A stretch of DNA of 18,695 nt from NCBI GenBank assembly GCA_020024115.1, contig JAHHUF010000027.1, forward strand, positions 1 to 18,695, written 5' to 3'. The notes under the pieces are model-generated. The model was given only the letters and a program-made list of their open reading frames with translations, made no database searches and was not told where the DNA came from. Source of the DNA: Anaerofilum sp. (GTDB lineage: Bacteria > Bacillota > Clostridia > Oscillospirales > Ruminococcaceae). Both the position numbers and the translations under genes were made by a program. Below, piece after piece: positions 8,117-14,976 of this stretch (within the stretch, counting starts at the first letter, position 1; every line of letters begins with the position of its first letter).

Positions 8117-8156
8117 AAAAAATCCCGTTGATACAGCATCAACGGGATTTTTGTTT
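8117..8156. terminator. Bidirectional terminator between potD and the MraY-like gene
   Basis: A perfect stem: AATCCCGTTGAT ending at 8132 pairs with ATCAACGGGATT starting at 8138, loop ACAGC. It is flanked by A-run on the left and T-run on the right, so it works as an intrinsic terminator for both convergent genes. Confidence 0.9.
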
Positions 8157-8159
8157 TGG

Positions 8160-9116
8160 TTATTGTGCCAGCAGTACCAGCAAAGAAACAACAGTTTGCA
8201 TAATAGCAAAACGCATCACAGTTTGTCCGTTTGACCAGCCTTTGTTTTTGCGGAAGTGGTCATGTAAAGGGGTGCGGATATTTTTCATAATGCGGATTTT
8301 TAAAAAGCGTGCAAGGGAAACTTTGATGATTCCCAAAAAGCCATCCAAAAACAGAACAATGCAAAGCGGGAAATAAAGCAGTACATTTCCGGTTTTCAAA
8401 ATGGTAATGCCAATAAACAGCCCAAATGCACGGCTTCCAGCATCGCCCATCATCATTTGGCAGGGTTCTGCATTTCGCCACAAATAGGGGAAGATGGATA
8501 CAATCATCAGCAAGGTCATTGCAAGAATATTGCTGTCCATTCCGTTTGCGACGCCCCAAATACCAATAAATGTGAGGGTAACACAGGTGAGTGTGCCACA
8601 CAAACCATCCACACCATCAGAACAGTTGGTAGCATTGATGGAAACCCACAATCCTGCAGTGGCAAACAAAATAAACACAATGGGATGAAGCTGGATGGAA
8701 TAGCCAAACAAGGAAAGAGAGGTGAGCTGTGGATTAAAGTTGACAAAAGTTCCTGCTGTGGCAAGGCAGATTGCAAGGTCAATGGCACCTTTTTTGTATT
8801 CATTCCAAGGGACAGTGCTACAATCGTCCAGATAGCCTGAAAGCATTCCACACAATACCATTATGTAATACAAAAGATTTTCCAGTCGGTAGGGAATAAA
8901 TAACAGGCACCCCAGCAAGAATACCAAAATTAAAATAATACCAGCACCACGAGGTCTTCCGGCAGTTAGTTTTCCGTTAAAGGCAAAATTTCTGCCGCCG
9001 TCCCGTGGCAGCTTATCTTTAAACAGACTCAAAGAAAGATTTCCTACAACAAAGCAGAACAGAACACCACCAACGCCCATGATAGGATTGGCGAACAAGT
9101 TTGCAAATAAATTCAT
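8160..9116 (-). CDS. MraY-like phospho-glycosyl transferase (polyprenyl-phosphate sugar-1-P transferase superfamily)
   Basis: 318-residue polytopic membrane enzyme of the MraY/WecA/TagO superfamily, which moves a phospho-sugar from a UDP-sugar to undecaprenyl phosphate. Motifs in order: a TAGRPRGAG segment (51-59) where MraY has TPTMGG, GYLDDC at 94-99 (the catalytic Asp pair), NATNCSDGVDGL at 161-172, N215-x-x-P then MMGDAGS at 222-228, and TPLHDHF at 282-288 where MraY has an HHH motif. Length fits Firmicutes MraY. It resembles MraY more than TagO/WecA because of the NATN, GDAGS and PLHxHF motifs, but the altered positions and the position outside a division/cell-wall cluster suggest a divergent MraY or a paralogue. 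The ATG at 9116 has AAAGGA 11-12 bases upstream. It converges on potD with a shared terminator. Confidence 0.85.
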   Translation of the reverse strand: MNLFANLFANPIMGVGGVLFCFVVGNLSLSLFKDKLPRDGGRNFAFNGKLTAGRPRGAGIILILVFLLGCLLFIPYRLENLLYYIMVLCGMLSGYLDDCSTVPWNEYKKGAIDLAICLATAGTFVNFNPQLTSLSLFGYSIQLHPIVFILFATAGLWVSINATNCSDGVDGLCGTLTCVTLTFIGIWGVANGMDSNILAMTLLMIVSIFPYLWRNAEPCQMMMGDAGSRAFGLFIGITILKTGNVLLYFPLCIVLFLDGFLGIIKVSLARFLKIRIMKNIRTPLHDHFRKNKGWSNGQTVMRFAIMQTVVSLLVLLAQ

Positions 9117-9159
9117 AAGTCTTAAAGTCCTTTCGGTTGTGATAAAGCAAGACTTGTTT

Positions 9160-9188
9160 ATTTTACAGCGTTATGCAGGGATTGTCCA
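9160..9188 (-). promoter_or_regulatory. Promoter of the MraY-like gene
   Basis: On the minus strand TGGACA (9188-9183, 5 of 6), a 17-base spacer and TAAAAT (9165-9160, 5 of 6). The transcript would start about 35-40 bases before the ATG. This indicates that the gene is transcribed apart from rubrerythrin. Confidence 0.6.
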
Positions 9189-9264
9189 GTGCTTTTCTGC
9201 GGTTTCGACAAATAACACGGAAAAGCTATAAAAAATATAAAAATCAGAACAATGTCGCAATAAA

Positions 9265-9314
9265 ACAAAAAGTCCCTTTCATTTTGTTTCAACAAAGAGT
9301 CAAAATGAAAAGGG
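9265..9314 (-). terminator. Terminator of rubrerythrin
   Basis: On the minus strand CCCTTTTCATTTTG (9314-9301) pairs with CAAAATGAAAGGG (9286-9274), with one bulged base and a 14-base loop, followed by ACTTTTTGTTTT. It begins 7 bases after the rubrerythrin stop codon. Confidence 0.85.
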
Positions 9315-9321
9315 AAGAAAT

Positions 9322-9915
9322 TTAGATTGTTTTTTGATATTTTACAGGCTCAAATGAACCAATTGCCTGACAAACAGAGCAGACATCTTCGGGATGCTCA
9401 AAGGTAGCACCACAGAAAATGCAGCGATAGCCGTCTACTGTAACAGTCTGCGGGATATGTTCGGGTGTTTTTGGCATTTGAGGCTGTTCAGCCTGTTTTG
9501 CATTTTTTGCAGCAGCTTGGTTTGCTTTTGTAACCTCAACCATTGCCTGCATAAATTCAAATTCATGGTTTTGTTCGATTTTTCCAATGTTTTCAAACAA
9601 ATCAGCAATTTCATCCAAGCCTTCTTTACGGGCTGTTTCTGCAAAGCTGGGATACATATGGCTCCATTCAGAATATTCACCTTTCATTGCATTTTGCAGG
9701 TTGGTGGAAGTGTCGTTGATGCCATGCAGCTTTTGCAGTAGCAGTTTGCCATGGATGCCTTCGTTTTGTGCCATTTTGCGGAACAGCTTTGCAACATGGG
9801 TATGCCCTTCTTTGTCTGCCTGTTCTGCATAGAAAAGATAGTTGTTGCGTGCTATTGACTCTCCGGCAAACGCTGAAAGCAAATTTTGTTCTGTTTGAGT
9901 GCCTTTAATATCCAT
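9322..9915 (-). CDS. rbr: Rubrerythrin (di-iron peroxidase with rubredoxin-like domain)
   Basis: 197-residue cytosolic protein that reduces hydrogen peroxide in anaerobes. The N-terminal ferritin-like four-helix domain (about 1-140) has di-iron ligands E19, E52 with H55 (ExxH), E80, and E114 with H117 (ExxH). A linker rich in Ala, Gln, Lys and Pro (about 125-158) leads to a C-terminal rubredoxin-like FeS4 domain with two Cys-x-x-Cys pairs, CIFC and CSVC, separated by a typical loop. Length is normal (about 190-200). AAGGAG lies 7 bases before the ATG. It is transcribed alone, with its own terminator. The predicted promoter overlaps a perfect palindrome, and an AT-rich direct repeat lies in the leader, so oxidative or redox control is likely, though the regulator is not identified. 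Confidence 0.95.
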   Translation of the reverse strand: MDIKGTQTEQNLLSAFAGESIARNNYLFYAEQADKEGHTHVAKLFRKMAQNEGIHGKLLLQKLHGINDTSTNLQNAMKGEYSEWSHMYPSFAETARKEGLDEIADLFENIGKIEQNHEFEFMQAMVEVTKANQAAAKNAKQAEQPQMPKTPEHIPQTVTVDGYRCIFCGATFEHPEDVCSVCQAIGSFEPVKYQKTI

Positions 9916-9934
9916 TTATAATCTCCTTAGTTTA

Positions 9935-9959
9935 TTATGATAAATTATGATAAATTATG
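9935..9959. repeat. Direct repeat in the rubrerythrin leader
   Basis: Two and a half tandem copies of the 10-mer TTATGATAAA (9935-9944, 9945-9954, then TTATG). Each unit is nearly palindromic (TTAT-x-ATAA), which resembles AT-rich Fur/PerR-type half sites but does not fit a standard 7-1-7 box. It lies between the predicted -10 and the ribosome binding site of rbr. Confidence 0.4.
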
Positions 9960-9992
9960 CAATTACATACAGTAAATATAGTGTTAAATTTA

Positions 9993-10021
9993 AGTTTATC
10001 CCTTGACAAAGGGTTTGTCAA
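9993..10021 (-). promoter_or_regulatory. Probable rubrerythrin promoter with overlapping palindromic operator
   Basis: On the minus strand a perfect TTGACA (10021-10016), a 17-base spacer and TAAACT (9998-9993, 4 of 6). The perfect inverted repeat TTGACAAA-GGG-TTTGTCAA (10003-10021) covers the -35 and most of the spacer, where a bound repressor would block polymerase. Regulator unknown. Confidence 0.5.
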
Positions 10022-10070
10022 TATACATAGCCAAAGTTTCAAGACTGCAAATGCTTTCAAAAACAATAGC

Positions 10071-10100
10071 TTGATTTTTTTTGATTGAATGTGTTATACT
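10071..10100 (+). promoter_or_regulatory. Promoter of rpsO
   Basis: TTGATT (10071-10076, 4 of 6), 18-base spacer, TATACT (10095-10100, 5 of 6) with TG one base upstream (extended -10). It predicts a start near 10107 and a leader of about 100 bases. Confidence 0.6.
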
Positions 10101-10106
10101 AAATAA

Positions 10107-10208
10107 GCTACTTGCAGCACTACCCAAACTCGGTGTCAGGCAAATCCTCTGATATGTACCGGCACGGTGTTTCGGGCAAATATTTTATGTTAAGAGGAGT
10201 TTTTAACC
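10107..10208 (+). promoter_or_regulatory. Structured rpsO leader with possible Shine-Dalgarno sequestration
   Basis: The leader before rpsO contains TCCTCT at 10145-10150, exactly complementary to AGAGGA at 10193-10198, which is the rpsO ribosome binding site. Between them are a small ACCG-GCA-CGGT hairpin and two related segments, CGGTGTCAGGCAAAT and CGGTGTTTCGGGCAAAT. S15 is known to repress its own mRNA through leader structures in several bacteria, so this is a reasonable autoregulatory candidate; the exact fold here is inferred. Confidence 0.45.
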
Positions 10209-10466
10209 ATGGAAAACAAAATCAATGTAATCGAATCCGCTCGCGTACACGAGACCGACACTGGTTCTCCTGAAGTACAGGTTGCTTTGCTGACTGCACG
10301 CATCAACCACTTGACCGAGCATCTGAAAGAGCACAAGAACGACCATCACAGCCGCCGTGGCTTGCTGAAGATGGTTGGCCGTCGTCGTAATCTGCTGGCT
10401 TACTTGCAGAAGAAGGACATCGAGCGTTACCGTGCTCTGATTGCAAAATTGGGTCTGCGTAAATAA
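10209..10466 (+). CDS. rpsO: 30S ribosomal protein S15
   Basis: 85-residue primary rRNA-binding protein of the small-subunit central domain (16S helices 20-22). Hallmarks are DTGSPEVQ near residues 17-24, then HxxDHHSRRGLLKMVGRRR around 41-60, which contains the residues that contact rRNA, and the terminal LIAKLGLRK. It is about four residues shorter at the N-terminus than the 89-residue B. subtilis protein but otherwise complete. AGAGGAG precedes the ATG by about 9 bases. It is followed by a strong terminator and then pnp, the widely conserved rpsO-pnp arrangement. Confidence 0.98.
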   Translation: MENKINVIESARVHETDTGSPEVQVALLTARINHLTEHLKEHKNDHHSRRGLLKMVGRRRNLLAYLQKKDIERYRALIAKLGLRK

Positions 10467-10475
10467 GACATTTGG

Positions 10476-10513
10476 AAGCAGACGGTGCTGCCAGACGGCA
10501 CCGTCTGCTTTTC
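10476..10513 (+). terminator. Terminator or attenuator between rpsO and pnp
   Basis: AAGCAGACGGTGC (10476-10488) pairs perfectly with GCACCGTCTGCTT (10498-10510), a 13-base GC-rich stem, ending in TTTTCC. The T-run is short, so partial readthrough into pnp is plausible, and I see no good separate pnp promoter. Confidence 0.75.
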
Positions 10514-10529
10514 CATAATGATAAAAAGC

Positions 10530-10543
10530 GGGGCGGCTGCCCC
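10530..10543 (+). repeat. Small GC-rich hairpin upstream of pnp
   Basis: GGGGC (10530-10534) pairs with GCCCC (10539-10543). The inner GGCTGC (10535-10540) could instead pair with GCAGCC at 10634-10639, beyond the long hairpin, so two exclusive folds are possible. Confidence 0.35.
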
Positions 10544-10570
10544 AACCTGAGAATGATAGCACGGGTGTAT

Positions 10571-10635
10571 GCGGTGATTAGCAATGATTTTGACAGATTT
10601 TTGAAAAAGTCTTTCAAAATGATTGCTAAGGCCGC
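10571..10635 (+). promoter_or_regulatory. Long leader hairpin before pnp
   Basis: TTAGCAATGATTTTGA (10578-10593) pairs with TCAAAATGATTGCTAA (10614-10629) in 15 of 16 positions. The helix extends inward (AGA 10595-10597 with TCT 10610-10612, then T/A pairs) and outward (GCGG 10571-10574 with CCGC 10632-10635). It ends about 11 bases before the pnp ribosome binding site. In E. coli a long pnp-leader hairpin is cut by RNase III and lets PNPase repress itself; a similar role here is inferred from shape and position. Confidence 0.6.
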
Positions 10636-10658
10636 AGCCCCACAAAAGGAGGCAAACA

Positions 10659-12806
10659 ATGGCACTGGAATTTTCTTCCCGTAAAGAAACTTTTGAAAAT
10701 TTTAAAACTTTTGAAACCGAATTGGCAGGCAGACCCTTTGTGGTAGAAACCGGCAAAATGTGTGGTTTATCCAATGGAAGCTGCTTGGTTCGCTATGGTG
10801 AAACAGTTGTTTTGTGTAATGTAACCATGAGCGAAAAACCTCGTGAAGGCATTGACTTTTTCCCTCTGAGCGTTGATTTTGAAGAAAAGCTGTATGCAGT
10901 GGGACGCATTCCTGGTAGCTTTATGCGCCGTGAAGGTCGCCCTGGTGAAAAGGCTGTTCTGACAAGCCGTGTGATTGACCGCCCCATTCGTCCTTTGTTC
11001 CCCAAAGATATGCGCAACGATGTTGCAGTTGTTATGACTGTTATGAGCGTTGAGCAGGATTGCAGCTCCGAAATTGCTGGCATGATTGGTACTTCCATTG
11101 CATTGTCTATTTCCGACATTCCATGGAACGGCCCCATTGCTGGTGTTTATATGGGTCTGGTCGATGGCAAATTGGTTGTGAACCCCGGGGAAGCAGACCG
11201 TGCTGTCAGTGATTTGCAGCTGACCGTTGCAGCAAGCCAAGAAAAAATCGTTATGATTGAGGCAGGTGCAAATGAGGTTGACGAAACCACGATGCTGGAC
11301 GCAATCAAGACCGCACACACCGAAATCAAAAAGATGATTGGATTCATCAACGGCATTGTGGCTGAAATCGGCAAACCCAAACGGGAATTCCCCTCTATGG
11401 AGCTTGACCACGATTTGTTTGATGCTGTCAAAGCAGAATATCTGGATGCGTTCAAACAAGCAATGGACACTGATGATAAAAATGTTCGTGATGCTCGCTT
11501 GATGCCCATTCGTGAGCAGTTGACTGCACAGTATGCAGAGGAGCATGGTGAGGGTATTGTTGAAGAATTGATGTACAAAATGCAAAAGTATGTTGTGCGT
11601 CGTTGGCTGCTAGATGATGGCAAGCGTGTAGATGGTCGTGGCATCAACGAAATTCGTCCTTTGAATGCAGAGGTAGATTTGCTGCCCCGTACACATGGTT
11701 CCGGTATGTTCACCCGTGGACAAACTCAGGTTTTGACCATTGCAACTTTGGCTTCCACCCGTGATGCACAGATTTTGGATGATTTGAGCACCGAGGACAG
11801 CAAGCGTTATATGCACCATTACAACTTCCCTCCATATTCTGTTGGCGAAGCTCGTGCACCCCGCAGCCCCGGTCGTCGTGAGATTGGTCATGGTGCTTTG
11901 GCAGAGCGTGCTTTGCTGCCTGTTCTGCCCAGTGTAGAGGAATTTCCTTACACAATGCGTTTGGTAAGTGAAGTGTTGTCCTCCAACGGTTCTACCAGTC
12001 AGGCGTCTATCTGCGGCAGCACCTTGGCATTGATGGATGCAGGTGTTCCTATCAGTGCGCCGGTTGCAGGCATTTCCTGTGGTTTGATTACCGAAGGCGA
12101 CCGCTGGATGACCATGCTGGACATTCAGGGCGTTGAAGATTTCCACGGTGATATGGACTTTAAGGTTGGCGGTACTCATAAGGGTATCACTGCAATCCAG
12201 ATGGATATTAAGGTAGATGGTTTGACCTATGAAATCATCGAAGATGCCTTTGAAAAATGCCGTCTGGGCAGACTGTATATTCTGGATGAAATTATGCTGC
12301 CTGTTATCAGCAAACCCCGTGAGGAGCTGAGCAAATATGCTCCCAAAATGCTGAGCATGACCATTAGCGTTGACAAGATTAAAGATGTTATCGGTAAGGG
12401 CGGAAAAGTAATTCAGGAAATTTGCGCAAACTGCAATTGTAAAATTGATGTGGAAGAAGATGGTCGTGTCTTTATTTCTGCAATTGATATTGAAGATGCA
12501 CGCCGTGCAATTCACACCATCAAAACCATTGTAGAAGACCCAGAGGTGGGTGCAATCTACAAAGGTCGTGTGACTCGTTTGATGAACTTTGGTGCATTTG
12601 TTGAGATTGCTCCGGGTAAAGAGGGTTTGGTTCATATTTCCAAGCTGGACAACAAGCGTGTTGAGCGTGTAGAAGATGTTGTTGCTGTGGGCGATGAGCT
12701 GTTGGTAAAAGTGACCGAAATTGACCAGCAGGGCAGAATCAATCTTTCTCGTAAAGATGCGTTGGCAGATTTGGCTGCAAAGCAAAAGCAGAATGAAACT
12801 GTTTAA
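10659..12806 (+). CDS. pnp: Polynucleotide phosphorylase (PNPase)
   Basis: 715-residue 3'-5' exoribonuclease that degrades RNA with phosphate, forming nucleoside diphosphates; acts as a trimer in the cytosol. Domains in order: RNase PH domain 1 (about 20-150), an alpha-helical linker domain (about 240-320), RNase PH domain 2 (about 325-550) with the metal-site stretch GDMDFKVGGT near residue 495, a KH domain with VIGKGGKVI near residue 577, and an S1 domain from about 628 with GRVTRLMNFGAFVEI. Length is normal. The ATG at 10659 is chosen because AAAGGAGG is 6-7 bases upstream; an in-frame ATG 36 bases earlier lies in the leader hairpin. It follows rpsO and is closed by a strong terminator. 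Confidence 0.97.
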   Translation: MALEFSSRKETFENFKTFETELAGRPFVVETGKMCGLSNGSCLVRYGETVVLCNVTMSEKPREGIDFFPLSVDFEEKLYAVGRIPGSFMRREGRPGEKAVLTSRVIDRPIRPLFPKDMRNDVAVVMTVMSVEQDCSSEIAGMIGTSIALSISDIPWNGPIAGVYMGLVDGKLVVNPGEADRAVSDLQLTVAASQEKIVMIEAGANEVDETTMLDAIKTAHTEIKKMIGFINGIVAEIGKPKREFPSMELDHDLFDAVKAEYLDAFKQAMDTDDKNVRDARLMPIREQLTAQYAEEHGEGIVEELMYKMQKYVVRRWLLDDGKRVDGRGINEIRPLNAEVDLLPRTHGSGMFTRGQTQVLTIATLASTRDAQILDDLSTEDSKRYMHHYNFPPYSVGEARAPRSPGRREIGHGALAERALLPVLPSVEEFPYTMRLVSEVLSSNGSTSQASICGSTLALMDAGVPISAPVAGISCGLITEGDRWMTMLDIQGVEDFHGDMDFKVGGTHKGITAIQMDIKVDGLTYEIIEDAFEKCRLGRLYILDEIMLPVISKPREELSKYAPKMLSMTISVDKIKDVIGKGGKVIQEICANCNCKIDVEEDGRVFISAIDIEDARRAIHTIKTIVEDPEVGAIYKGRVTRLMNFGAFVEIAPGKEGLVHISKLDNKRVERVEDVVAVGDELLVKVTEIDQQGRINLSRKDALADLAAKQKQNETV

Positions 12807-12817
12807 TTGATAAATTT

Positions 12818-12861
12818 AAAAGTGGTGGTTTTAGGAATTTTCTTAAAACCACCACTTTTTT
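12818..12861 (+). terminator. Terminator of pnp
   Basis: AAAAGTGGTGGTTTTA (12818-12833) pairs perfectly with TAAAACCACCACTTTT (12844-12859), 10-base loop, followed by more T. It begins 11 bases after the stop codon. Confidence 0.9.
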
Positions 12862-13102
12862 GCGATATAATACAAAAAAGTAACAACTAGAAAAACCAGA
12901 GCATATCTGAAAAATCAAGAAATTGAGGGATTTTTTGCAGGAAATCAGTAGATACAATCCCCAAAAATAGAAATCCTTGCTGGGTTTCGAGTGTTTTTAA
13001 TGCAGCAGATAGTGCTTATTGTAGAAAAAGATGAAAAATTCGACTTTTCAGATAAACCTCTAAGAATAAATTGTAAATATATTTTCAAAATAATCAATAA
13101 AC
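12862..13102. other. Gene-free AT-rich stretch with small inverted repeats
   Basis: No convincing coding sequence on either strand. Inside are GGGATT (around 12928) with AATCCC (around 12955), and GAAATCC-TTGCT-GGGTTTC (around 12970-12988; one T:G pair), the latter followed after a few bases by a T-run, so it could be a weak plus-strand terminator. The stretch may hold a small RNA or be a decayed insertion, but I cannot show either. Confidence 0.4.
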
Positions 13103-13132
13103 TTGATAAACCTATCAGAAAAATGGTAGAAT
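13103..13132 (+). promoter_or_regulatory. Promoter of the glycosyltransferase gene
   Basis: TTGATA (13103-13108, 5 of 6), 18-base spacer, TAGAAT (13127-13132, 5 of 6) with an extended-10 TG. The predicted start near 13139 favours the GTG at 13168 over the TTG at 13138 as the translation start. Confidence 0.6.
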
Positions 13133-13167
13133 AAAGGTTGAATAAAATAATAGGCAGGTTTGAAACA

Positions 13168-13962
13168 GTGAAAACAAAACAAACATTAGTAACGGCGGGA
13201 ATTGTGGCATATGGCGGTGCAAGGGAAGTTGCACAAGCAGCGCAGTCGGTAGCACAGCATACAAAAGGGGTGCAGCTGGAACTGATGGTGTTGGACAATG
13301 CTTCTCCCGATAACACAAAAAAACAATTGGAAAAAACAACATTTAATTCCAATGTAAAGGTGAGATACAGCAAGGAAAATCTGGGCTTTGGAAAAGCTCA
13401 TAATTTGATTTTTAATCTGCTCAATAAAGATGTGCAAAGCAAATATCATGTGGTTATCAATCCGGATATAACATTGGATTGTGATGCCATTTCTGAAATT
13501 TGCAGTTGGATGGACAATCACCCTGATGTTGCAATAGTGACACCACGGTTGATGTTTCCTGATGGAAAAGAACAGCAGACCGCAAAGCGATACCCCAGTT
13601 TTATGGCATTGCTTGCACGGCAGATGCCTGTGTCAGCATTGAAAAAAGTAGAGGAGCATTATCTGATGCTGGACGAGGATTTGACCAAACCGGTTGATGT
13701 GCAGTTTTGCTCAGGATGTTTTTTTGTGATGCGAAGCGATGTTTATTTGAAAATGGGTGGATTTGACCCACGATATTTTGTTTATGTGGAAGATGCTGAT
13801 ATTACCCGAAAAGCATTGCAATATGGACGGGCAGTTTATCTGCCGTCTGTGTCTGTCTATCATGCGTGGCATCGAGATGCTAACAAAAAGTTGAAAAATT
13901 TCTTGATGCAGCTTAGCTCTATGTTTAAATATTGGAACAAATGGGGCTTTAAATTTATTTAA
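13168..13962 (+). CDS. Family 2 glycosyltransferase (putative rhamnosyltransferase, WbbL-like)
   Basis: 264-residue cytosolic or membrane-associated GT-A enzyme that would transfer a sugar from a nucleotide donor to a growing surface polysaccharide. The N-terminal nucleotide-binding half has VLDNASPDNT near residues 49-58, ENLGFGKAHN near 72-81, and INPDIT near 96-101 in the DxD position. The C-terminal half has FCSGCFFVMR and YVEDADITRKA near 206-216, matching the ED-x-D motif of the rhamnosyltransferase-like subgroup. Start: the GTG at 13168 has AGGCAGG about 9 bases upstream and fits the promoter; a TTG 30 bases earlier would sit at the predicted transcription start. It precedes rmlA by 113 bases, and that neighbourhood makes dTDP-rhamnose the likely donor. 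Donor and acceptor are inferred. Confidence 0.85.
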   Translation: MKTKQTLVTAGIVAYGGAREVAQAAQSVAQHTKGVQLELMVLDNASPDNTKKQLEKTTFNSNVKVRYSKENLGFGKAHNLIFNLLNKDVQSKYHVVINPDITLDCDAISEICSWMDNHPDVAIVTPRLMFPDGKEQQTAKRYPSFMALLARQMPVSALKKVEEHYLMLDEDLTKPVDVQFCSGCFFVMRSDVYLKMGGFDPRYFVYVEDADITRKALQYGRAVYLPSVSVYHAWHRDANKKLKNFLMQLSSMFKYWNKWGFKFI

Positions 13963-14075
13963 TTTTGTAAGGTGTGGGCGGTACTTAGCCCGTTTTCAGG
14001 CAGCACCGTTGTGTGTTATGCCAAATATATTTTATCAAAGCAAAGATGTGATTCTTTGCAGAAAAGGAGACTACA

Positions 14076-14963
14076 ATGAAAGGAATTATCCTTGCTGGTG
14101 GTGCAGGAACAAGGCTTTACCCCCTCACCATGGTGACTTCAAAACAGCTTCTACCAGTGTACGACAAACCAATGATTTATTACCCCATGTCAACTTTGAT
14201 GTTGGCAGGCATTCAGGACATCCTGATTATTTCCACACCAGAAGATACCCCTCGGTTTCAGAATCTTCTGGGAGATGGCAGTCAGTTTGGTCTACGATTG
14301 AGTTATAAGGTGCAGCCAAGTCCTGATGGATTGGCACAGGCATTTATTTTGGGTGAAGAATTTATTGGTGATGATTGCTGTGCAATGGTTTTGGGGGATA
14401 ATATTTTCTACGGAAATGGCTTCTCTCGCATTTTGAAAAACGCTGTAAACAATGCTGAAAACAAGGGTAAGGCAACTGTTTTTGGTTACTATGTCAATGA
14501 CCCTGAGCGGTTTGGTATTGTGGAGTTTGATGACAGCGGAAAGGTTATCAGTGTGGAAGAAAAACCGGAAAATCCAAAGTCAAACTATGCAATCACTGGC
14601 TTGTATTTTTATGATAACCGTGTTGCTAAAATGGCAAAAGAGGTGAAACCAAGCCCACGTGGTGAGTTGGAAATCACCACTTTGAACGATATGTATCTGC
14701 AAAACGGCGACCTGAATATTCAGCTTTTGGGCAGAGGGTTTGCATGGCTGGATACCGGCACAATGGACAGTTTGGTGGATGCAGCAGATTTTGTGCGTAT
14801 GATTGAAAAACGACAAGGCATCAAAATCAGTGCACCGGAAGAAATTGCGTATAAAAATGGTTGGATTACCAAAGAAAAACTGCTGGAAAGTGCAGAGCGG
14901 TATGGAAAAAGCCCTTACGGCAGCCATTTGAAACAGGTTGCTGAAGGAAAAGTGCGCTATTGA
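14076..14963 (+). CDS. rmlA: Glucose-1-phosphate thymidylyltransferase
   Basis: 295-residue cytosolic enzyme that makes dTDP-glucose from dTTP and glucose-1-phosphate, the first step to dTDP-L-rhamnose. The N-terminus has the nucleotidyltransferase signature GGAGTRLYPLT at 8-18, followed by SKQLLPVYDKPMIYYP. Later LGDNIFYG (about 108-115) holds the metal-binding Asp, then EEKPENPKS and GLYFYD, and RGFAWLDTGT near 221-230. Length and motifs match RmlA/RfbA of the short feedback-regulated class. AAAAGGAG precedes the ATG by 7 bases. It is 13 bases upstream of rmlD, so the genes form an operon. dTDP-rhamnose usually shuts down this enzyme by product inhibition. Confidence 0.97.
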   Translation: MKGIILAGGAGTRLYPLTMVTSKQLLPVYDKPMIYYPMSTLMLAGIQDILIISTPEDTPRFQNLLGDGSQFGLRLSYKVQPSPDGLAQAFILGEEFIGDDCCAMVLGDNIFYGNGFSRILKNAVNNAENKGKATVFGYYVNDPERFGIVEFDDSGKVISVEEKPENPKSNYAITGLYFYDNRVAKMAKEVKPSPRGELEITTLNDMYLQNGDLNIQLLGRGFAWLDTGTMDSLVDAADFVRMIEKRQGIKISAPEEIAYKNGWITKEKLLESAERYGKSPYGSHLKQVAEGKVRY

Positions 14964-14976
14964 TAGAGGTGTGTGA

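Noticed and set aside
10591..10620. TTGACA-like string near 10590 as a pnp promoter
   Set aside because: No -10 box at suitable distance; the string is part of the long hairpin.
11610..12785. 391-codon minus-strand open frame inside pnp
   Set aside because: Antisense shadow of a highly conserved gene, with Asn/His/Thr-rich composition and no ribosome binding site.
12945..13373. 142-codon minus-strand open frame before and within the glycosyltransferase
   Set aside because: Half lies antisense to the glycosyltransferase and the rest in the AT-rich gap; low-complexity product, no ribosome binding site.
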